From: Silene noctiflora
Taxonomy: Eukaryota > Streptophyta > Magnoliopsida > Caryophyllales > Caryophyllaceae
DNA length: 29,724 nucleotides
Direction: 5' to 3'
Assembly: GCA_009801015.1 (NCBI GenBank)
Contig: VHZZ01013205.1
Span: 2,662 to 32,385 of the forward strand
Shown: piece by piece, positions 9,901 to 21,100 of the stretch
Layout of the letters: every line of letters begins with the position of its first letter
Position numbering within the stretch: the first letter of the stretch is position 1
The notes under the pieces: model-generated
What the model saw: the letters and a program-made list of their open reading frames with translations, nothing else
What the model was told of the DNA's origin: nothing
Database searches by the model: none
Position numbers and translations under genes: made by a program

Positions 9901-12900
9901 CGTGACAAAATTGAAGGAAGAGTCTTTGTATGAAACATTTGTATGACGTTTAATGACTTTATATCTTACTCCACCTTTCTCAAAAATCTCTTAATCTCAC
10001 CTTATAGAACTAAATATATCTCTAATTTATGAATAAATTATGCTCTAAAGATGTGTCTTCAAACCAGTACCCTCATATTAGTTGAGAGTCCGACACTCGT
10101 ACTCGAGATTGAGCAACATAGATAGTAGCAACCCTTTGTAGTTTGTATGCCATGTGTTATTGAATCTGATTTATCCTTACTGGCAGTCGTTTATCAAGAA
10201 AAAACTTGACAGGAGATATCCCTTCTGAGCTTACAAACTTGAATGGTTTAGTAGAGCTGTAAGTTCTAATTCTCTCTTCTTTCCTAACACACAATAGGTT
10301 AATTGACAAGACACCATACTGATGCTTCTTGCTAGTTCTAATTTACTCGCTTTTATCATGCTTGCAGGTGGCTTGACGGGAACTCATTGACCGGAGATAT
10401 TCCTGACTTTAGTGGCTGCTCAAACTTGAAAATCATGTATGTCTACTTGCCTGATGAATTGTCTCTTGATTAAAGTTTATCAGTGGCAATTTGTTGATGT
10501 CCTTGCTTATTGCAGCCATCTGGAGAATAACCAGTTGACAGGTTCAATTCCATCGACCCTCGCGCAGCTAGAGAATCTAAAAGAACTGTAAGTTTTATGG
10601 TTTTATCTTTAATAATAAGTTGTGACCGTCATAAGTGAATGCCTAGATCTATTGTAAAGTTCTTTCTTGCGCCAATCCTTTGACCTTTAACAATGCAATA
10701 ACCTGACTACTGCAGGTACTTGCAAAATAATTTATTATCAGGAACATTACCATCAGGCTTCGGAAGTGACCTGGTGTTGAAGTAAGTAAAACAAAAAATT
10801 CTTTTATTATATTACTATATGTTAGTCAAGTAATATTTTCTAATGTCTATTTGCCCCAACGGCCCAATCTCATACTTGAACATGTGGATAAAGACTTGGA
10901 TCTCAAGTCAACCTGCTGTACTATACACCCGACGAAAACAACTTTGGGGAACAGTCCCTCTTGTAACCGAAAACAGGCGCAGAAAATCCGCTATCTGCAT
11001 TGATGCCTTCAGTTTTATTGTTTCAAACTCAAACGTGTGTTTTCAACTAATGAGAAACATGTGTTTCGGGTATTGCTGTCAGAAACCCAAATATTCACGA
11101 CCAGTTCAATCCTAATTTTAAAGTGCATTGCATCCCTCCAAGTTTCTTAGTGAATGACCTTTTGGCCCGTACTGATGGCTTATGTAAATAATCTTCTTGA
11201 AATATTTGGTCTATCAGTTTGTTATATGGTTTTCTTAATTATAGCTAAACCCTAGACTTGTACTCTTGTATTTACCGCTTTGATAATTACTAATTCTTGG
11301 TGCTAGACAAGGTCACATATCTCTGCCTTATGTCTTTCTTTCCTTCATTGTCATCACATCTTGATCATTAACACCTTTTTTTTATGAGAGAAAAACTCGT
11401 CTTTATTATTTGGCTATTTTCCCGACAATTTTCTCTTAATCGGTTTGGTTCTCAAATTTGAATTTTATGACCTTCTGCCATCAATCAGCTACACTGGAAA
11501 TGTCAATATTCATAAAGGAAGTACAGAGAGCCAGATTGGAATTATTATCGGGGCAGTAATTGGTGCAGCTGTTCTCATTGTAGGAGCAATTGTTTGTTGC
11601 CTATTTCTTTGCAAAGGAAAGAATCCTAAGAAAAAATTTGTTGACCAAGGTTTGTTGTTAAATATCAGCTTTTTATTTCCCTAATATTCTCTTATGAAAA
11701 AGTTGTATCTTTGACTATGTTATTATGTCTTCACTTGTGAGTTTCAGCCCGCCTGGGACATGTACTGCCTTCTCACAAATTACAGTCTTCTTTTGAAAAC
11801 ACTCCAACTGAAGCTGCCCATTGTTTCACATTTTCCGAACTGGAAGAAGCTACAAAAGAATTTGAGAGGAAAATTGGCTCTGGAGGTTATGGGGTGGTAT
11901 ACTATGGTAAGCTTAAAGATGGAAGAGAGATTGCTGTTAAAGTCTTAACTAGTAATTCTTTCCAAGGGAAACGTGAATTCTCAAATGAGGTATATCATTT
12001 TAACAGCAGTGCAATTTTGTCGTTCTTAACACCATTGCTTTTATACCAATAAAATAGGCATGAGACGATAAAATAGGCATGAGACCCAACTAATGACAAA
12101 AAAGTCCATGAAAGAGTAATGTTTATTTTTACCCAACTAATTTGACGGATTTGATTAATTTGGGAGAAAGAGAATTAGAGAGAATTTGTTTATTTTGTTT
12201 TTTGGGGGAAGGATAAGGTATGGAAAACTAATGACAAAAAAGTCTATGAAAGAGTAATGTTTGTCCATGAAAAGAGCACCTACGATAAAATAGGCATGAG
12301 ACCCAACTTTATAGCTTATGGAAAATGTTTGTCTATTCATGTGTGACACAGGTAACTCTCCTTTCAAGAATTCATCACAGGAATCTAGTGCAGTTTTTGG
12401 GATATTGCCAAGAAGATGGCAAAAGCATCCTTGTTTATGAGTTCATGCACAATGGAACTCTCAAAGAACATCTTTATGGTAATTATCTGCATTATAAAAA
12501 AAATTGCATCATCCACATTTGAATTAGATTTCATTACAACAATATGGCCTCATGTAGCGCCTTAGGGACATAAGGGGGTGGGATATAGTAGCCTTTCCCT
12601 TATGTTTTTACCTTGAGGTTGTCTCTGGAAGACCTGATTTGGAAAGTGTCGACAATTTCGTTGAATGAATGCTTCTTTCACAATATAAGAAGTACTCACC
12701 ATTAGTAAGGCACTTTGCTTTTCTATTTCATACCCCAGAGCCCAAGAATTTTAATCTTTGGCTCCATTTGTGATAAGATAATATAGATTTCGCTAATGTG
12801 CTTTGATTTTGGTAGGTCCTTTAACACGAGGCCGTGGTACTAATTGGATCCAGCGCCTTGAGATAGCTGAAGATGCTGCAAAAGGTTGGTAAAGCTGTCC

Positions 12901-15786
12901 ATAATGTGACTTATTAAGGTTTCATAACCATGTGATCATAGTTTGGAAATGATGATAGAGTTTTCATGCTTCTTTCAGGAATTGAATACCTTCACACGGG
13001 CTGTGTTCCATCTATAATCCACAGAGATTTGAAAACCAGCAACATCCTACTGGACAAGAACATGAGGGCTAAAGTTTCAGATTTCGGTCTTTCTAAACTT
13101 GCAGTAGATGGAACATCTCATGTATCAAGCATCGTAAGAGGCACTGTTGGATATCTTGATCCTGAGTAAGTATTTTTTTATGATTTGACCCTTCCATAAC
13201 CGAGTTGCCATAATATCCCTTTAGTGCTTATTGGAATTCTGCTGCATATTGGAATTCTGCCGCAACAACCAAAGAAATATTACGTGTTTGGGATACTGAG
13301 ATTCCAAAAGACTTTCAGGGAGTAAAAAGACTAGTTACGATTTTATAAACCTATTTTCAAACAATTAAAAAGCAAAAGTGTCAAATTGGTTCCAAAGGTT
13401 TGTCTTTGTCATGAGGTGCAACACTGCAATTTAGCCCCTTTTCTTTCACTGGGAGCAAATCACTCCACAAGTTTTGATTAATACATAATTAAACTCAGTT
13501 GAATGTTTTTCATCTTTTCAAGGACTAACTCCGTTTTTGTGTTATAGTAAATTGAAATCTAAAAATAAAAAATGTCAATGAAGTACTTCATAGTTCATAT
13601 ATCAACTTGCGTTTTGTATTAATCTGTGTTCTACTTATCTTGTTAAAATTTTAACATTCTTTTGTCGTACTATTCAAGGGGTTGTATCAAATCATACTTT
13701 TGAATCACTTTTCATTATTTTACGTCAATAGTAATTGTTTATTGAGAAGTGTACTTAATTGAGGAGGAGATAAAGAACTGGTAAGTTGAACTTTGTTGCA
13801 CTTATTTAAAATAGCGGAATCTAATTAGTTCCCAAAAAAAATTAAGGGTGCATATTGAGTTCTATTTGCCACGTTCTCGTAACGACTGTACTTTGTAAAG
13901 TTAGGAGGTTTCAAAGATATAGAAGTTGTTTTCAGAACGTCATGCTGCCAAGTACAAACTAGTGTAGTTTAATCTATGACAAAAGTCCATATCTTCGGGC
14001 AGCTTCCTCTCATGTGTAGCTAGAGCATTGTCTACCATATTTTTCTTCCTTGCCTCCGGACTGAATACAAAACTTTAAAGAGAGTTTCAAGAGTGCCCGA
14101 AAAGCAATAATGATATTTATATACTGGGTGTGTATGCTATAATCAATGTATAGCATATTGTTGGCCCATTTGTATTCTACTGGTTAGTATACTTGTCTCC
14201 TCTCTTCTAACTAACTTCGAGCTATGTAATTCATAATATATTTTGATGCTTGCTGAAAAGGAAAGTATGTTTGAGATTTTGGGCTTGAGTTGTCAATTAT
14301 AAACTGAAATTTACACGCCTTTGCTGTAGTATTAGGCTAGTAATACTGTTGCCTGTTGACCGTCATTATCAATTTTGTTTCCCTATTATTACCCGTTCCT
14401 ATTCTTTGTTGCTGATTGTAATTTGTCCACCCTTTCCTCTTGACAATTGACTATGTAATGGCTTCAACTCTTCTATACTGATTGCAGGTATTATATCTCT
14501 CAACAACTGACTGACAAAAGTGATGTCTATAGTTTTGGTGTCATTCTCCTTGAACTGATTTCTGGCCAGGAAGCAATTTCCAATGAAAACTTTGGAGCTA
14601 ACTGCCGGAATATAGTCCAGTGGGTATGCTTCCTGAAAAACACTGTTTCAACTTTTAAGTTCTAAGTCATTTTGATCTCCTTGGACATCTGTTTGATATG
14701 TTTGCGGATTTTGGGAGTCTTATATAGCCGATATTATATGTTAAGTGGCATCTGGTTCCTATTTTCGTAAGGAAGTATAGAGATCTAGTATCTAATATTG
14801 GGCCCCTCAGTTTGTGAGGTGCCCAAATTTTGTAGATTTTCTTTGCTTCCGTGACTCCATGCTTAGTACTAACTTTAGTGTCTCCAGAAAAGTAGGTACC
14901 ACAGCATCACCCTTACGGCCATACCCAAATAGGCCAACCTACAAAATTACAAAGCTTGCATTGTCCGGTCTGGCTAAATCCGACCTGAATGTTGCAGGCC
15001 CGAATTGACCGTTACTCGTAGTCACAGATGGTTATAATAACACTACTAAAATATACACAAACTGACCCAACGCAAATGCAAACGTCCTCAAAATGGCCAG
15101 GCCCAACTGACCCGATGTGTACTCATCCATATGACCCGTTTGCCAGGTTGAGTACACTGTTTGCTACGATAGGAAGACTTGTTTGGTTAAGTTGGTCTCA
15201 TTGTCTTTGTGGCTCTATGAACATTGTTTGCTACCCGATGCACAGGCAAAGCTACAAATTGAGAGTGGTGACATACTCGAGTCAAACTGACCTGACCCAA
15301 AGGCAAACGCACTGAAATGCCTGGACCGAACTGGCCTAACCTGTAACCCATCTGATGACCCGTTTGCCAAGTCTGTTTGTAGACTTGTTGGGTTATATAT
15401 GGTCTCATTTTATATGGCTGAATGAATAATGTTTATTATCCCATGCACAGGCAAAGCTACATATTGAGAGTGGCGATATACAAGGTATTATAGATCCTTC
15501 ATTGAGAGATGAGTACGACATTCAATCTATGTGGAAAATTGCAGAAAAAGCCTTGATGTGTGTTCAAGCCCATGGTCACATGAGGCCGTCTATGTCAGAA
15601 GTACTGAAGGAAGTCCAAGATGCTATCATGATTGAAAGGGAAGCTCAATCAGTTCGACACGGGAATTCCGATGACATATCAAAACATTCCTTTCATTCCT
15701 CCATCCACATGGGTTCCTTGGACTTGGGTCCCACCGATAGTTATTTGTCGATAGACGAGTCCATTGCTCGGCCTATGGCACGGTAG
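6964..15786 (+). CDS. Malectin-like LRR receptor serine/threonine kinase (At2g37050-like), 15 exons
   Basis: A predicted plasma-membrane receptor kinase of 926 aa. Exons: 6964-7036, 8080-8611, 8727-9232, 9578-9710, 10187-10258, 10368-10436, 10516-10587, 10716-10781, 11489-11649, 11748-11989, 12352-12478, 12816-12884, 12979-13165, 14488-14623, 15451-15786; all introns are GT-AG and phases join without a break. Residues 1-22 form a signal peptide; about 27-375 is the malectin-like ectodomain; about 415-507 holds 3-4 LRRs on short exons of 66-72 nt; 524-549 is the membrane span; the kinase starts near 600. Kinase marks: glycine loop GSGGYG (605-610), lysine K626, HRD 722-724 (an RD kinase), DFG 742-744, then [11 protein letters not shown] recall the Arabidopsis relative At2g37050 as about 934 aa and similar throughout. 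The gene appears intact. The ligand is unknown. The ATG is the first in a good signal-peptide frame. Confidence 0.93.
7037..8079 (+). other. Receptor kinase intron 1 (1043 bp)
   Basis: The first intron separates the signal peptide exon from the ectodomain, with donor gtatgt and acceptor acag. It is T-rich. An imperfect direct repeat of about 35 bp lies at about 7480-7514 and 7539-7572 (both contain GCTGATTGA and ggtgtttg). Long first introns in plant genes can affect expression, but nothing specific is visible here. Confidence 0.8.
9384..9503. mobile_element. Degenerate hAT-like MITE remnant in receptor kinase intron 3
   Basis: The left end CACTGGCAGAGC and the right end, reverse-complemented CAGTGGCGGACC, are similar at 9 of 12 bases and recall the CAGTGGCGGAGCC ends of common plant hAT MITEs. 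Inside is a G-rich patch (ctgggggtgccc). No target duplication could be found, so the call is tentative. It lies within the intron 9233-9577 and does not touch either splice site. Confidence 0.35.
10782..11488 (+). other. Receptor kinase intron 8 (707 bp)
   Basis: This intron separates the last LRR exon from the juxtamembrane/transmembrane exon. A plus-strand open frame of 90 codons (10843-11115) lies inside it but resembles no family and is not in phase with the exons. No mobile element is recognised. Confidence 0.75.
12049..12302. repeat. Interleaved short direct repeats in receptor kinase intron 10
   Basis: ATAAAATAGGCATGAGAC occurs exactly at 12049-12066, 12068-12085 and 12285-12302. A second 37-bp unit occurs at 12088-12124 and 12226-12262 with one difference. 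The order is A-A-B...B-A, which fits a segmental duplication with later rearrangement inside the intron. The repeats make up most of the 362-bp intron 11990-12351 and stop about 50 bp before its acceptor. Confidence 0.85.
13166..14487 (+). other. Receptor kinase intron 13 (1322 bp)
   Basis: The longest intron of the gene splits the activation-segment region: exon 13 ends in ...GYLDPE and exon 14 opens with YYISQQLT. Apart from a short near-repeat around 13230-13265 (attggaattctgc twice) nothing stands out. No mobile element with clear ends was found. Confidence 0.75.
15059..15450 (+). repeat. Tandem duplication in receptor kinase intron 14, with a partial copy of exon 15
   Basis: The intron end and the first bases of the final exon exist twice. 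Real acceptor: cacag at 15446-15450, then exon 15. Copy: cacag at 15241-15245, then 15246-15276, which matches the first 31 nt of exon 15 at 28 positions. The intronic parts, opening with aaactgacc at 15059 and 15284, also align, with about 20 bp of length difference between units. Both intron copies share tgacccgtttgcca. If the upstream copy were used as an acceptor, the frame reads [14 protein letters not shown] and then meets TGA at 15288-15290. The copy lacks the rest of exon 15. Confidence 0.85.
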
Positions 15787-16905
15787 ATCTTCATTATCCT
15801 TGTTTTTTGGGGGAGTCGAGGTTTCTTTTATGGTTCAACATTTTTTCTCAAAAGTTCAGAAGAGGGCATCTAGGTTTTGATACATGTCTTTCGACTTTCA
15901 TGCATGATCAAAGGGTTGGGGGTGTAAATTTTTGCTTGGTCAAGTGCACATGTATGTCCAAGTTCTTAGGCTTGTTTTTCACACCATGTTCGTATAACGC
16001 CTTCTGAACTACTACCGCCTAATTAAGGTAGAAAACATTCGTTTTTGGAAAAAAAAAATCATTGGATGTCTGATGAGTACTGGGGTTTTTACTTTTAACA
16101 TTCCCACTGTGTACTCGACATTTTGGGTAGTTTCATATTCACTGCATACTCGTAGTTAAGTTCAAAACTGGACTGGACGGTGCCACAAATTGTTCTATGC
16201 TTCCTGCCCAATTCCCCAAGTTGTCCGGGTCCAAGCCCCGCCGAGACACTTGTGTTGTTGGTTAGGTTGTACCTGTTGAACCGCTAGTAGGGTGATGCCA
16301 GCTGGGCTACTAGATAGTCTGTGTGAATTGGGCGTGTAGATTGTGTTGTGATTCGTTTCTATGGAATATGTGCATTTACGATAATAACGGTTGTATATGT
16401 ATGGTATGAGAAACCAGAGAACCAGAGAAGTGAATGCATTTATTTTAGCTGAATTTACAAATGACTTGATCTTTGAACTAGCACGATTATATGAAGAGCA
16501 TGTATGAATCAAAATTGCAATTTCGTTAAGGAAGCCATTGAATTAACTAGTCCTGCTTCTCATGATGGTATACAACAAAGTTGTGAAAAATTGACGGGAT
16601 TACTTGAGAGAGCATGTTTGGAAACTCACATATCTACCATTCGTATCAAATGTAAGGTGAGCAAAGGAGGTTGTGACTTGTGATGATAGAAACTCACATA
16701 TCTACCATTTTGATTGTGAGGATCTCAAGTTCGAGAACTCGAACGGGAGTTTCACTGTGGACGAAAATAATCTCAAGTCTGTAAATGGTAGACATGTGAC
16801 TTCCTATCGTAGAAACAAACATTTTATGGGAGTTTCTCTGATGAATGGAAAACGTCTCCTTTAAAAGACTTTTAAAAGACTCTTTGTCTACAACATTATT
16901 CTGAA
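15787..16905 (+). other. 3' flank of the receptor kinase gene
   Basis: This holds the 3' UTR and intergenic DNA. No canonical AATAAA signal is placed with confidence, which is normal in plants. A 21-bp exact direct repeat lies at 16621-16641 and 16689-16709 (gaaactcaca...taccatt). Close by, ttcgagaactcgaa at about 16729-16742 is a small palindrome. No gene is seen. Confidence 0.5.
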
Positions 16906-17006
16906 TACACTCCTTCCTGCCTCCGTCCCGTTCATTTATTCACTTTTTTTTTTTTTTTTGAGATTATTTATTCAAAGGTTGACAAATGATTGGGATGGTG
17001 AGAGTA
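16906..17006. mobile_element. Stowaway-like MITE, degenerate
   Basis: The left end contains CCTCCGTCCCGTTCATTTAT and the right end, reverse-complemented from 17006, reads TACTCTCACCATCCCAATC followed by ATTTGTCAAC. Both resemble the plant Stowaway/Tc1-mariner end TA-CTCCCTCCGTCCC...CATTTGT. The middle is a T run. TA is present at both ends, as expected for this group. The left end looks altered by a few extra bases, so its boundary is approximate. Confidence 0.55.
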
Positions 17007-18199
17007 TATCGTAGTTTCTGCATACACATGTCTAATTCTCCGACAAGTATGTGAGTAATGGGGTTCAGTCACAATGGATCTCACAGCCATTACAAAAGAA
17101 ACAACACTTCGAAAATCAGGCTTGGCAAATGGGTCAGTTAGTTCGGTTTCAACGGGTTCAGTTGGTTTGATTTAAATTTGGTTGACCTAGTTTTATTTCA
17201 GTTCGATTTCGATCGACTTCATTTCAATAAGCCATTTTACTCAGTTTGTGCTATTTCGAGTCTGTTACGGTTCAAGGTCATTACAATGTCAATTCATTTG
17301 AGTATCATATCATAATTTTCTTGAGCTAGAGTAAAAAAAATTAGCTTAAGTGTACCTTATATTTTTCAATTTGAATGTAATAATCATCTTGTAAATAATC
17401 AATGAAAAACTACCTAAAATACGAGGCTTTTATGAGAAAATAAATAATTTAAATTCAAGTCAATGGGTTCAGTTCAGATACATTCAAGTTCGAGTATCAT
17501 TCGGTTATTATTGAATTGAATTCAGTGTTAGATCGACTCGGATGTTCAATCAGTTATCAATTCAGATATTTCTAAATGGTTTTTCAGGTTCAGATTTATT
17601 GTGCCATCTCTATCCGCATTTATGACACTAACGAAGATCAAACCCGAAACAATATAGCAATTCTATATACCAAGGTACTAAAGTTGGGTGTACACAAATT
17701 GGAGGTCACAACTCTTAATAATAGCCTTGCTAGCAGGTCTTCTACATGCCTTCTTCCAATTTTTTCCTCACAATTACTTAAACTACTATACATTTAGTCA
17801 TTTACATGATCCACTTGACATCCATCTAAGAATTTACATATGTACTCGTTCATTTGATTGCGAGAAGAGAGGGTTTGAAGAATCACATGGGAAAAAAAAA
17901 AAAAAGTACACTGCATTACTCTTAGGTCTTGGGCCAAAAAAAGAAAAGGGCACGTCGCATTGCTCATAGCAATGCCAATGCCAATGCCAGATGCACCTCT
18001 TGGAATTGTAAGAGATTCCACGAGTAATTTGGGACTACTATGCGAGCGGGCGGTAAGCCAGAGGTCATACTCACAAAGAAACCAGAACTGAACCTACACA
18101 CTTATTGTGTAAAAAAACAGAAAATTATGATAAACAAACTCTGCTACAAAAAAAAAAAATCAAAAAACACACGACATATATCTCTAGGTCTTTTGTACC
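17007..18199. other. Intergenic region between the two convergent genes
   Basis: From about 17120 to 17600 the plus strand is full of loose variants of ggttcagtt, tcggttt and ttcgagt, a cryptically repetitive stretch without a fixed period. An A run lies near 17890-17904 and a short ccaatg repeat (three units) near 17970-17990. The last part, before the stop codon at 18200, should contain the importin alpha 3' UTR. No gene or RNA was recognised. Confidence 0.5.
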
Positions 18200-21100
18200 T
18201 TACTCGTCAATCCCATAGTCTTCACCAAAATAAGTGTCAACCAAACCATTAGCCATATTTCTGAGGTCTTCATTTTCATGAAACTGGAATCTTTCCATGG
18301 CTTCGATACCATCCTCCCTTTCCACTAGCTTCGGCCCCTCCCCGTTCGGCATTCCTCTCATAACCTACAAAAATCGATCACAGATTAGACCTCCTTGAGA
18401 AAATCACTGTCACATAACCTGAGTCACTGCAATTTGCTCATATCTTTCCAGGGTCATTGCACACTGCTGCTATTGAATCTCTTCACACATACTTCACAAT
18501 AAATATCCACTGCATATACAACAGTAACATTGCATTTACCCAAGGGGTTGGATGATAGGCTGTTTTCTATTGACTTATCTAGTTGGAGTAAGTAGTCCTA
18601 AAAAACTGTAAAGTCCCTCTAGTTTAAATGTATATGAATGAATTATTTAATATTTTATAGAAAACATGCTTTGAAAAGTCAAAGATGCAATAAAAGCTAT
18701 GACAGGTGTAAAAAAAGGAGTTTAAGTTTCCAATGCACCGAGAAATTGAAGTATTCAACAAATAAATAAATATACAAAAGGACATTAAAAGGCACCACAA
18801 ATAACACCGCAGTGCGCCACCACGAAGACCTAACTATGCCACTCAACTACGCCTCTCATGCACCGAGTCCCTTTGCACCGAGCAGGATCCGACACGAGAC
18901 CCGTATCCGGATCCGTGTCCAGGTCAGGTCCGCCGGATCTGGGGGTGGAGAGGAGAGTCCGAGCATCACAGGACTTATCGAACGTGTCGGCCATTGCTTG
19001 CATTAACAGACTCATATTTCGCAATAAAGGAAGTGCAGACAATTTAGTGAGTCAATTTGCTTTACTACATCATATTTCAAATACTAAATGAGAGCATATG
19101 TTAACATGAAATGTAGCATGAACAAATTTTCCGAAAGGGATGTTGAATAAAAAAAGACGTGTTTTTTCTCCAAGGCATGTGGTTATGAAACATTGTTTGG
19201 ATGGAAGGCTTTGGAGGCAGCAACCATTTTCTCTCCCCTCCCCTTCCCTCCCTCCCATTTTTCATCCTTCACTACATAACATAATTCTAAAAGTTTAATC
19301 AGAAGATAAACTCACCAGCTCTAAAAATTGAAGTCCCAATCTTGCAGCCTCTATGTCTGCAGACCTGACAAGTTCAATGAAGCTGCTAAGGCATCCTCCA
19401 CGAACCAACAAAAGCAGGTGCTCCACAATCACACATGGCTTTCCAGAACCTTCAGTGGGGGCCACACACATGTTGCCTAGTACATACGCTACCTCTTTCC
19501 TTATATCAATAGGTGCCGTTACCATAAGACGCAATAGCAATGACACTGCTTCTGTTGAGAATATTAATTTCTTGTGATCAATGGAGCCTGCTGCAATGTT
19601 AGATAACACCCACGCAGCCTCCTAAAACAAATGCAAACTTTTATCAAAAATTAAGCTGGAGCAGTAGACAGATTAGTTTCTTGTCAGGTTTCCTACTATT
19701 TTTTTGAGTCCGTGACATTTAAAGAACAAGTGTGCTAGGATACCTTTTTTAGCACACGGTGTTCACTTTTGAGGCATCTAACAAGTGCTGAAACAACTTG
19801 ATCTGTAATGTGTCAAGAAATCAATACATCGGCCAGAAAATTGTCAAAAGCAGGAGAAAAAAAAAAACTTTATAACCAAAAAGGAGGGGGGGAATAATAC
19901 AAACCTGTATCTTCACTTCCAGCAACAAGGACAGCAGAAGTTGTTCGTGTATCACCAGCTATAAGATTACCTAAACTCCTCAGCACCTAAACCATAAATT
20001 AAACTGAGGTACAGGAGGAGAATTTCATGAATGGTTCAACAATTTATAACCATATGTGCATATCCGTTGAATCATTAGAAGAGGAGCAAATTTTGAAGCC
20101 ATAATGATTTCTATAGTGTTAAAATCCCTCAATCACAATCATTACATATTTGGCATTGACAATTATAGCACCTCAATAACATGAAGACTAAAGTTATGTG
20201 AACGGGCAACAAGATAATGATTTCGTAAACTTGGTATTAAAGTGAAGATTTAACACATTGGGAAAACAGTTTGGAATTACCCACACAGCCACGCATTGGC
20301 TGCAGCCCCTTATCGTATGACTGCGATATCCCGATACGGTATTTTGCATCCATTACCACATTCCCCACCAATACCGCTTTATACCATGTTAATGTTGCAG
20401 ATAAGTAACCTATGTGCAACCTAAAATACCACACTGGATCATAGTAAGCCGTCTTCTTCTCAATACATCAAAAACAAAGCTTTCATTGCTTTGAATAGCT
20501 GCTTATAATTTAGGAGGTGTTTGGCCTTGCTTTTATAAAAGAGTTTTTCCTTTTCAAAAGGACTTTTTCATAAACTACTTTTATAGAAAATTGTAAGTGT
20601 TTGGCCAAATTTTTAAAAAAGTTGTTTTTTCATTNTTTGATACGTTTGGCCAATTAGTGAACAATTTTTGTTTTGCTTTTTAAGAATATCACATATATCC
20701 CAAATATTTTTTAATGAAATTTATAGTGACGGAATTGGAAATATTATGAATAGTTACTCAAAAATTATTTTTGGCATGTAATAGAATCTTACGAATACAA
20801 AAAAAAGTTAAAGTAGAAGTAGAAACACCAATTAGTTACTTCTACTTCTAGTGGCTTAAAATGTAGTTCATGACTTTTTAAAAGTAGTTTTAAACTACCT
20901 AAAAAATAGTGTTTGGCCTAATTTCTACTTTTTCATTTACAAAAACACTTCTAAAGCTTGGCCAAACAGCACCTTAATTTAATTTAATACTCCGTAAAAC
21001 TTTTCTGCTGTAAAATGTTGCCATGTTATAAGTCTTAAAAACAGTACAGGACAATGCTTGAGAGCCAAACAAGTTGAGTTCAACTGCTTTGTATGTAGAA

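Noticed and set aside
10843..11115. 90-codon open frame in receptor kinase intron 8
   Set aside because: The flanking exons join cleanly across it, and the translation has no motif.
14814..15408. Several open frames in receptor kinase intron 14
   Set aside because: They are explained by the tandem duplication and its gacc-rich composition; exon 14 to exon 15 joining gives the conserved kinase sequence without them.
18812..19091. Overlapping open frames on both strands with D-P and R-S rich translations
   Set aside because: They come from the GC-rich insert in importin alpha intron 10; low-complexity translations with no family match.
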